This document shows, piece after piece, positions 1 through 5,117 of a DNA stretch of 9,333 nt. A model generated the notes under the pieces. The model was not told the DNA's origin and ran no database searches. It saw only the letters and a program-made list of their open reading frames with translations. Origin of the DNA: Bacteroidales bacterium UBA1711. GTDB taxonomy: Bacteria; Bacteroidota; Bacteroidia; Bacteroidales; P3. The position numbers and the translations under genes were made by a program. The stretch's first letter is position 1; every line of letters begins with the position of its first letter. Location: the NCBI GenBank assembly GCA_002317325.1, contig DCJB01000084.1:1-9333 (forward strand), given 5' to 3'.

Positions 1-13
1 GCGGCGGAAGGGG

Positions 14-1246
14 CTACCAGTTGAGAATCCTCATGAAGTCGTAGTCCTCGGGATTAGGGACATAGCGGCGCGCCGCCTCATAGTCGGCGGGCGTGAGGTA
101 GTCCATAATGTCGCGGATATAGGACTGCACCTTGTTGGACTCGACGTTCACGCAGCGGGGCGGAATCTTGCCCGTGGCGGGGTCTTGCAGGTCTTTGAGG
201 TAGAGGGGCGACACGTTGCCCTGGTGGTCGCAATAGACCATGCAGCCCGTGCAGCCCTGGTTGAAGAGGGTGTGGACCCCCATGCCCATGAGGGAGCAGT
301 AGGTGAGGTCAAAGGCGATGGGGGTGTGGCAGCGGATTTCGTAGCCCACCTCGACGGGGCGCGACTTGACCTTGAGGCCGAGGGCTTTGACCTTGCGCTC
401 GAGGAGGTCGTTGAAGATATGGGCTTTAGAGACCTTGCCCAACTCGGGGTGGCCGTGGTCGTCGTAGGAGAAGTGGATGCCCGAATTGGCTATCTCCTCG
501 TTGCTGAGGCTGTGGAACACGCCCTCCGAAATCATGGCGGCGCCGTAGTCGATGCCCATCAGCTTGCGCTTGATGATGCAGGAGACCACGAGGTTGACAA
601 TCTTATCGACGGTGATTTCGGTTCGGTTGAAGAACTCGGGGATAACCACCATGGGGTAGTGGCAGGCGCCGGCGATGCCCAAGGCCAGATGGCCGGCGGA
701 GCGTCCCATGGCGGAGACCACGAACCAGTTCTCCGAGGTGCGCGCGTCCTCCATGACGGCGGTGCAGATGATGGTGCCTTGGGCCTTGGCGGAGTTGTAG
801 CCGAAGGTGGGCGAGCTGTTGGGGAGCGGGAGGTCGTTGTCGATGGTCTTGGGGACGTGGATGTTGCGGATGGGGTAGTGCTTCGACTCCAAGAACTTGG
901 CAATGCGGTTGGCGGTGGATGCGGTGTCGTCGCCGCCTACGGTCACCAGCAGCTGGATGTCGTTGTCCTTGAAGAGGGAGAGGTTGAAGCGCTTCTCGAA
1001 GTCCTCGTCGGTGGGCTTGAAGCGCGACATCTTGAGGATGCTGCCGCCCTTGTTGAAGATTTCGTCGGCGGTGCGGAAGTCGAGGTCCTGAGTGCGGGGG
1101 TTGTCCGAAAAGAGCGAGCCGTAGCCGCCATGGAGTCCGATGACGCGGAAGCCGTCGCGCAGAAAGGTCTTGGCGACCGAAGCCACCACTGTGTTCATTC
1201 CCGGGGCGGGGCCGCCGCCCGTGAGTATTGCAATACTTTTTCCCAT
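14..1246 (-). CDS. pfp: Pyrophosphate-dependent 6-phosphofructokinase
   Basis: This enzyme phosphorylates fructose 6-phosphate to fructose 1,6-bisphosphate in cytoplasmic glycolysis. It is complete at 410 aa. The N-terminal phosphate loop reads TGGGPAPGMN (residues 9-18). The donor-site motif is GGDDT (104-108) and the catalytic motif is PKTIDND (132-138, with D136 as the likely base). ATP-dependent enzymes have Gly at the second Asp of GGDD (E. coli Gly104) and at the Lys of PKTIDND (E. coli Gly124). Having both Asp107 and Lys133 is the classic signature of pyrophosphate as phosphate donor, so a reversible PPi-dependent reaction is inferred. A later MGRSAGHLAL stretch matches the MGR substrate-binding region. 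The ATG at 1246 starts directly at the conserved MGKSIAILTGGG beta strand. No Shine-Dalgarno is visible. It is transcribed divergently from darTG and has its own promoter at 1316-1346. The family is certain; donor choice is inferred from two residues. Confidence 0.93.
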   Translation of the reverse strand: MGKSIAILTGGGPAPGMNTVVASVAKTFLRDGFRVIGLHGGYGSLFSDNPRTQDLDFRTADEIFNKGGSILKMSRFKPTDEDFEKRFNLSLFKDNDIQLLVTVGGDDTASTANRIAKFLESKHYPIRNIHVPKTIDNDLPLPNSSPTFGYNSAKAQGTIICTAVMEDARTSENWFVVSAMGRSAGHLALGIAGACHYPMVVIPEFFNRTEITVDKIVNLVVSCIIKRKLMGIDYGAAMISEGVFHSLSNEEIANSGIHFSYDDHGHPELGKVSKAHIFNDLLERKVKALGLKVKSRPVEVGYEIRCHTPIAFDLTYCSLMGMGVHTLFNQGCTGCMVYCDHQGNVSPLYLKDLQDPATGKIPPRCVNVESNKVQSYIRDIMDYLTPADYEAARRYVPNPEDYDFMRILNW

Positions 1247-1315
1247 ATTAAAAGAGTTTTAGTGTTGAAGTTCCAATCAGGCCCCTGTGATGGGGAGGGG
1301 ATGCGAAATGATTTG

Positions 1316-1346
1316 CAAAGATAAACAATTATTTTGAAACAACAAA
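1316..1346 (-). promoter_or_regulatory. Bacteroidetes-type promoter for the phosphofructokinase gene
   Basis: Read on the minus strand there is a TTTG -33 box (1346-1343), a 19-nt spacer and a TATCTTTG -7 box (1323-1316). This matches the Bacteroidetes primary sigma consensus TTTG-N19-TAnnTTTG exactly. Transcription would start near 1309, giving a leader of about 60 nt with no obvious ribosome binding site. Confidence 0.85.
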
Positions 1347-1451
1347 AAGAGAATTTAGAATTTGGGGGGTATAACCTAAGTTCAACTAATAAATGCAACT
1401 ATTACTGAAAACAAGGAGGGCGGGACGCACGGCAGGGAAAAAGTGGGCCTA

Positions 1452-1563
1452 GGGTGCAAGAAAATGCTGCGAGAGGGTACAAAAGGGAAAAAGCACGAGA
1501 GCAATAGTGTTGCTTTTTATTGGTTTTGATTGTGCGGGGGTGCCGGCAGGCACCCCCGTTTTT
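1452..1563 (+). repeat. Structured intergenic repeat, copy 1
   Basis: About 112 bp, matching copy 2 (1707-1819) in direct orientation at an offset of 255 bp. Identical blocks include GGGTGCAAGAAAATGC at the left end, GGGTACAAAA, AGCACGAGAG, and TTTTTATTGGTTTTGA just before the terminal hairpin. The hairpins differ in sequence but keep the same geometry, a 10-bp stem with a 4-nt loop. A conserved RNA structure is therefore more likely than a plain DNA duplication. It could be a small RNA gene ending in its own terminator, or an interspersed intergenic element. No TAnnTTTG promoter was found upstream on the plus strand, so transcription is not shown. Confidence 0.75.
1535..1563 (+). terminator. 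Intrinsic terminator-like hairpin ending repeat copy 1
   Basis: A perfect 10-bp GC-rich stem, CGGGGGTGCC (1535-1544) with GGCACCCCCG (1549-1558), closes a GGCA loop and is followed by five T. The T-run is only on the plus side, so it would stop rightward transcription. The 3' arm and T-run could instead pair as CCCC-GTTTTT-GGGG (1554-1567), a competing fold that copy 2 lacks. No plus-strand gene lies upstream in the window. Confidence 0.7.
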
Positions 1564-1706
1564 GGGGTATGCACCGACCGAATAATGTTTGTTTATTTGA
1601 TAACTCAAGGCAGGCACCCCGTCTTTTTGTGCACACCGGCAGCGCCGACGGCACAGACTCATGCTGACCGCCGACCCTACAGCACCCCACAGAAAAAAGA
1701 GTCCAC

Positions 1707-1819
1707 GGGTGCAAGAAAATGCCCCTAAGGGGTACAAAAAGGAAGAGCACGAGAGAAAGATTATTGCTTTTTTATTGGTTTTGAATGTGCGGAGGCGTCT
1801 TTCGGCGCCTCCGTTTTTT
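1707..1819 (+). repeat. Structured intergenic repeat, copy 2
   Basis: The second copy of the element at 1452-1563, about 113 bp, in the same orientation. Before the hairpin both copies have an 83-nt body with mostly scattered substitutions and about one compensated indel. This copy has a small extra stem, CCCC-TAA-GGGG (1722-1732), that copy 1 does not preserve. It ends 165 bp before the darT start and is separated from that gene by the darT promoter. Confidence 0.75.
1790..1819 (+). terminator. Intrinsic terminator-like hairpin ending repeat copy 2
   Basis: A 10-bp stem, CGGAGGCGTC (1790-1799) with GGCGCCTCCG (1804-1813), contains one G-U pair and a TTTC loop, and is followed by six T. Compared with copy 1, several stem positions changed on both arms while pairing was kept. 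It would terminate rightward transcription just upstream of the darTG promoter, either ending a small RNA or insulating the toxin operon. Confidence 0.72.
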
Positions 1820-1871
1820 ATCCTCCCGCACGACACGCTACCCACGGCGCCCAAAAAAAGTAGTCTCCACA

Positions 1872-1902
1872 CCCACTATGTGGGAAAAAAAACATACCTT
1901 TG
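1872..1902 (+). promoter_or_regulatory. Probable darTG promoter with overlapping operator-like symmetry
   Basis: A good -7 box, TACCTTTG, lies at 1895-1902 after an A8 tract. The expected -33 position (1872-1875) reads CCCA instead of TTTG. It lies inside the 13-bp palindrome CCCAC-TAT-GTGGG (1872-1884). GTGGGAA recurs as a direct repeat at 1880-1886 and 1905-1911, on either side of the -7 box. A weak -33 box plus symmetric elements fits a repressed or autoregulated toxin-antitoxin promoter, but no regulator is identified. The start would be near 1909, giving a leader of about 75 nt. Confidence 0.55.
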
Positions 1903-1984
1903 CCGTGGGAATATCCTGCGGCGGAGAGACGCACTCAACTGCTATACAACCCATTCCGCAGAACCATAAACAACGCAGCCACCG

Positions 1985-2611
1985 ATGAGCCAGTTGCAAT
2001 ACGCCTTCCGAATCACCCACATCGACAACATACCCGATGTGCTGGTCCACGGCATCTGCCGCCCCAACTCGCCCAACGCCAACCCCTGCTATATCCCCAT
2101 CGGGGAGCAGTCGCTCATTGAGACGAGACAGACGCTGCCCATACCCGGCACAGACAAGACCATCGGCGACTTCACCCCCTTCTACTTCGGTCCGAGGCAG
2201 CCGATGCTCTACAGCATACAGCACGGATACAGCGATACCATACGCCGCGAAGCGGGCGAGATAGTCTATTGCGTAGTGCGGCTGCGGGCGTTGCTTGACG
2301 GGCATTATACCGGCTGGTTCACCGACGGCCACGCACGGGCTGCAACGACCCGATTCTTTCCCCTCGAACAGATAGGCGAAGCAGACCAATTGGTGAGATA
2401 CGAAGACGTCTTCCGCCAGCAGTGGGGGAGCGATGCCGACCCGACGGGCGAATGGCGGCGGCTGAAACAGGCCGAGCTGCTTATTGCAGAAGATGTGGCG
2501 CAGCACGACGTTGCCGGCTTTGTGGTGGGCGGCGAGTCGGCACGAGACCGGCTGATCTCCTTCGGCACAGCCCCCGAGCGGGTGGTGTGCAGACCTGACT
2601 ATTATTTTTGA
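1985..2611 (+). CDS. darT: DarT-family DNA ADP-ribosyltransferase toxin
   Basis: DarT toxins use NAD+ to attach ADP-ribose to bases in single-stranded DNA, blocking replication, and they act in phage defence. The protein is 208 aa, the usual size for the family (formerly DUF4433). It opens with RITHIDNIPDVLVHG (9-23), where His12 is the likely NAD-site histidine. It continues with IPIGEQSLIETRQ, where Arg48 is the probable catalytic-loop arginine, then the family hallmark FTPFYFGPRQPMLY (63-76). DGHA follows at 114-117, and KQAELLI (161-167) carries the likely catalytic Glu164. All expected motifs are present, so the toxin looks active. The start is the ATG just before the first conserved segment; no Shine-Dalgarno is seen. 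The antitoxin gene begins three bases after the stop. Which base it modifies (thymine or guanine subfamily) is not decided here. Catalytic residue assignments follow by analogy with described DarT enzymes. Confidence 0.92.
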   Translation: MSQLQYAFRITHIDNIPDVLVHGICRPNSPNANPCYIPIGEQSLIETRQTLPIPGTDKTIGDFTPFYFGPRQPMLYSIQHGYSDTIRREAGEIVYCVVRLRALLDGHYTGWFTDGHARAATTRFFPLEQIGEADQLVRYEDVFRQQWGSDADPTGEWRRLKQAELLIAEDVAQHDVAGFVVGGESARDRLISFGTAPERVVCRPDYYF

Positions 2612-2614
2612 TTC

Positions 2615-3670
2615 ATGATTCACATAGCAACAGGCAACATATTTGAATCGGCGGCGGAGGCCATCGTGAACACCGTGAACACGCAGGGCGTGATGGGGAA
2701 AGGCATTGCCCTACAGTGCAAGCAGAACTATCCGCACAACTACTCGCTCTACCGCAAGGCCTGCCTTGCCGGCGAGGTACGGACGGGGCGGATGTTCGTG
2801 GTGGAGGAGGGCGACATGGCACAGCCCCACCGCCTCATCATCAATTTTCCCACCAAAGAGCGGTGGCAGAATCCGTCGCAATACTCCTACATAGCGGAGG
2901 GGCTCGAGTCGCTGCGGGCGGTAATAGCCGACCGCGGCATACGGTCGGTGGCCATTCCGCCCTTAGGGTGCGGCAACGGAGGCCTGGACTGGCCGAAGGT
3001 GAAGGCGATGATAGTCGAGGCACTGGGCGGCACAGACTGCGACATCACCCTCTACGAACCCGCCGCACACATCGCGGCACAAGAGCGGAAAGAGCGGGTG
3101 CGGCTCACCCCCGCGCGCGCCATGCTGCTGCGGGTGATGGCCGACGCCGAGTCGCAGGGACAGGCCCTTTCGGAGTTTGCGGCCGAGAAGATAGCCTACT
3201 TCCTGCAAAAGAACGGGGCCGAAGAAGCGTTCCGCCTCACCTTCAACAAGGGGCACTACGGCCCCTACTCGGGCAAGGTGCGGCACGTGCTTCGACAGAT
3301 GAACGGCAGCTACGTGATGGGTATGTCGGACCTCAGCAACCGCCCCTTCGACGAGATATTCCTCACACGCGGCGCCGCCGCCGAAGCCCAAGCCTACCTC
3401 GCCCTCCCGCAGAACCGGCGCTACAAGGAAATAGCCGACGAGACGGCCCACTTCCTCGACGGGTTCTACACCAACTACCTGCTCGAACTCCTCGCCACCA
3501 TTTCGTTTCTCGGCGACACCGACCCCCGCATGGAGACGTGCGCCACCGAGGCAGAAGCCGCAGCCCTGATAGGCGAAGACCTGATGGAATGGAGCGGGCG
3601 GAAAGTGCAGCTCTTCAACCAAGAGAACGCCATCCGACTGGCCCTCGGACACATAAGGAAGATGTGCTGA
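2615..3670 (+). CDS. darG: DarG-family macrodomain antitoxin (DNA ADP-ribosylglycohydrolase)
   Basis: DarG removes ADP-ribose from DNA through its macrodomain, and its C-terminal part binds and restrains DarT. The protein is 351 aa. The macrodomain covers about residues 1-155: GNIFES (7-12), NTVNTQGVMGKGIAL (19-33) with Asn22 in the ligand pocket, NFPTKERW (77-84) with Lys81 at the position of the catalytic lysine described for Thermus DarG, and PPLGCGNGGLDW (115-126). The C-terminal part (about 165-351) has the typical DarG features AEKIAYFLQK, GHYGPYSGKVRHVL (around 213-226) and a GFYTNYLLELLATI segment (from 283). Both halves are intact, so the pair should be a balanced system. It is cotranscribed with darT, with a 3-nt gap. 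GC content resembles the neighbouring housekeeping-like genes, so there is no compositional sign of recent transfer. No clear terminator follows. Confidence 0.94.
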   Translation: MIHIATGNIFESAAEAIVNTVNTQGVMGKGIALQCKQNYPHNYSLYRKACLAGEVRTGRMFVVEEGDMAQPHRLIINFPTKERWQNPSQYSYIAEGLESLRAVIADRGIRSVAIPPLGCGNGGLDWPKVKAMIVEALGGTDCDITLYEPAAHIAAQERKERVRLTPARAMLLRVMADAESQGQALSEFAAEKIAYFLQKNGAEEAFRLTFNKGHYGPYSGKVRHVLRQMNGSYVMGMSDLSNRPFDEIFLTRGAAAEAQAYLALPQNRRYKEIADETAHFLDGFYTNYLLELLATISFLGDTDPRMETCATEAEAAALIGEDLMEWSGRKVQLFNQENAIRLALGHIRKMC

Positions 3671-3762
3671 TGGGCGCTTCCGCTTTCTTGAATGGGCGGG
3701 GGCTGACAACGGGCGGTTGAAAAGTTTTGGCGGGACGGGGGGCGTATCTCGCAAAAAGTTGG

Positions 3763-3770
3763 TATCTTTG
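3763..3770 (+). promoter_or_regulatory. Likely -7 box of the EnvC-like gene promoter
   Basis: TATCTTTG is followed by CAAATC. These 14 bases, TATCTTTGCAAATC, are identical to the -7 region of the pfp promoter. The -33 region 19 nt upstream is G-rich and does not match TTTG, so this is either a weak promoter or one needing an activator. The predicted start is near 3777, about 48 nt before the ATG. Confidence 0.6.
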
Positions 3771-3824
3771 CAAATCGGCAGCGGGGGGCGTTGCACCGCC
3801 GGGAACCGCTGTGCCGCACATAGT

Positions 3825-5012
3825 ATGAAAAGAGGTTTGACAATCATCGTCCTGATAGCGCTGCTGACAGCCGCCGTCCCGGCCTCGGGGCAGTCGAAAC
3901 GGCAGTTGGAACAGGACAAAGCCAAGATTGAGAAGGAAATCAGCCGTCTGAACCGCGAATTGGGCAAAGCCAAGAAAAGCACCAAGCAGTCGGCCCGCCA
4001 AATAGGACTGCTGAACAAACGGCTGAAAGAGCGAACCAAGCTAATAGACAACATCAACAGCCAGATGCAGCTAATCGACCGCCGCATAGCGCGGACGGAG
4101 GATTCGCTGCGGACGATGCGGCTGCAGATTGACAGCATGAAGAGCGAATATGCCCGCGTGGTGCGGACGCTCTACGGGCTGCGCTTCCGGATGAACAAAG
4201 AGGGACTGCTGTTCGACAACGAGAACTACAACCGCGACTACCTCAAGCTGAAGTACTTCAATGAGTACTCGCGCTACCGCCGCCACCAGTCGGCGACCAT
4301 CCAGCGGAAGGAGAAGATCTTTGAGCAGACGAGCCTCGACCTACAGCGGCAGATGAGCGAGAAGAACTCGCTGCTGGCCCAGCACAACAAGCAGAAGGCG
4401 GCCCTCAGCCGCGAGCAGCAGCGCGAGCAGCAGAACTTAGACCGCAGCCGCCAGCAGGAGCGAGACCTGAAGAACTTGATAAGCCGCAACGAGAAGCAGA
4501 AGCAGCTGCTGCAGCAGAAAATCAACGAACTGATACAGCGGGAGGTGGCCAAGAGCGGCGGCGCCAAGCCCCAGGGCGACGACGGCGTCCCGGTCTATAC
4601 GGACCGCGCGTCCAACGACTTTGCCGAGAACAAGGGGCGGCTGTCGTGGCCCGTCTATTACAAGAGCGTCACGCGCGAGTTCGGCCGCTACACCCACTCG
4701 TCGGGAGGACAGAATATGAACTACGGCATCGACCTGGCCTGCACGCCCGGCGCCACCGTGATGGCGGTATTCGGCGGCACAGTGGCCAGCGTCTTCGCCA
4801 CCCCATCCGGCACCAAAGGCATTATCCTGCGCCACGGAGCCTACCTGACCGTGTATGCCGGCTTAGGGTCGGTGGCAGTGGCGAAGGACAGCAAGGTGAG
4901 CGCCCGCCAGCCCATAGGCACGGTGGCGACGTCCGACCAGCCGCTCTCGGAGTTCAGCTTCCAAGTGTGGTGCGGAAAAGACCCGCTGAATCCACGGAAG
5001 TGGCTTAGATAG
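3825..5012 (+). CDS. EnvC-like murein hydrolase activator (coiled coil plus degenerate M23/LytM domain)
   Basis: EnvC-type proteins act in the periplasm to switch on cell-separation amidases. The protein is 395 aa. It has a Sec signal peptide (about 1-23: basic MKR, then a hydrophobic run, cleavage likely near PASG|QSK) and a long, charged, Gln/Arg/Lys-rich coiled coil (about 25-255). After a short linker comes a C-terminal LytM/M23 domain (about 275-395). The peptidase motifs are lost: HxxxD is Asn299...Asp303, the YxHL histidine is Gly346 (VYAGL), and HxH is Glu376-Phe-Ser378. Only the Asp remains, so zinc binding and catalysis are not expected, as in E. coli EnvC. I chose the ATG at 3825 because it begins the signal peptide and lies after the -7 box. 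An upstream in-frame TTG at 3717 precedes the promoter. The partner amidase is not in the window. The stop codon touches the heptamer array downstream. Confidence 0.88.
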   Translation: MKRGLTIIVLIALLTAAVPASGQSKRQLEQDKAKIEKEISRLNRELGKAKKSTKQSARQIGLLNKRLKERTKLIDNINSQMQLIDRRIARTEDSLRTMRLQIDSMKSEYARVVRTLYGLRFRMNKEGLLFDNENYNRDYLKLKYFNEYSRYRRHQSATIQRKEKIFEQTSLDLQRQMSEKNSLLAQHNKQKAALSREQQREQQNLDRSRQQERDLKNLISRNEKQKQLLQQKINELIQREVAKSGGAKPQGDDGVPVYTDRASNDFAENKGRLSWPVYYKSVTREFGRYTHSSGGQNMNYGIDLACTPGATVMAVFGGTVASVFATPSGTKGIILRHGAYLTVYAGLGSVAVAKDSKVSARQPIGTVATSDQPLSEFSFQVWCGKDPLNPRKWLR

Positions 5013-5060
5013 TGAACGGTGAACAGTGAACAGTGAATGGTGAATGGTGAATGGTGAACA
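5012..5060 (+). repeat. Tandem heptamer array GTGAAYR x7
   Basis: Seven contiguous 7-nt units run from 5012 to 5060: GTGAACG, GTGAACA, GTGAACA, GTGAATG, GTGAATG, GTGAATG and GTGAACA. Positions 6 and 7 vary only as pyrimidine and purine. The first G is also the last base of the preceding gene's TAG stop, and the array supplies a second in-frame stop (TAG-TGA). This is a microsatellite-like sequence with no coding role seen. Confidence 0.95.
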
Positions 5061-5063
5061 AAT

Positions 5064-5111
5064 AACTCTAAACTCTAAACTCTAAACTCTAAACTCTAAA
5101 CTCTAAACTCC
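5064..5111 (+). repeat. Tandem heptamer array AACTCTA x6 plus a partial unit
   Basis: Six perfect AACTCTA units (5064-5105) are followed by AACTCC (5106-5111), three bases after the end of the first heptamer array. The array ends six bases before the ATG of the GH3 hydrolase gene, so it occupies the place of a ribosome binding site and leader. Changes in copy number would alter leader length but not the reading frame. The perfect identity of the units suggests recent slippage or expansion. Confidence 0.95.
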
Positions 5112-5117
5112 TTATTG

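Larger units (their letters stand above)
1247..1984. other. 738-bp intergenic region between divergent genes, with duplicated structured repeat
   Basis: No convincing protein gene is present. From left to right it holds the pfp leader and promoter, an AT-rich stretch (about 1347-1400) with nothing recognised, repeat copy 1 (1452-1563), a 143-bp spacer, repeat copy 2 (1707-1819), then the darTG promoter and leader. The spacer repeats a 12-nt piece of the copy 1 hairpin, GGCAGGCACCCC, at 1609-1620. Minus-strand open frames here are produced by the repeat and contain the same peptide twice in degraded form, so they are not called as genes. Confidence 0.8.

Noticed and set aside
185..1324. Plus-strand open frame of 379 codons antisense to pfp
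   Set aside because: Composition is biased to Val, Ala, Gly, Glu and His as expected from the antisense of a GC-rich gene; no domain is recognisable and pfp is certain.
1452..1819. Insertion sequence or MITE
   Set aside because: No terminal inverted repeats, target-site duplication or transposase; the right end of each copy is a hairpin with T-run instead.
1402..1872. Minus-strand open frame of 156 codons over the repeat region
   Set aside because: Its predicted peptide holds the same degraded segment twice because the DNA is repeated; it runs through both terminator hairpins, has no known domain, and overlaps the darTG promoter side.
1916..1961. darT leader stem CTGCGG/CCGCAG as a riboswitch
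   Set aside because: Only a 6-bp stem across a 34-nt loop, with no known riboswitch core; this could arise by chance.
1838..2623. Minus-strand 261-codon frame antisense to darT
   Set aside because: It covers the darT coding strand and its promoter; darT motifs are clear, and the antisense protein matches no family I recognise.
2716..3720. Plus-strand 334-codon frame overlapping darG
   Set aside because: It is the +2 shadow of darG, Arg/Pro/Gly-rich with no recognisable domain.
3717..3824. Upstream TTG start extending the EnvC-like protein by 36 residues
   Set aside because: It would place translation before the likely promoter and bury the signal peptide inside the protein.
5012..5111. CRISPR array
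   Set aside because: The units are 7 nt with no spacers; they are simple tandem repeats, and no cas gene is present.
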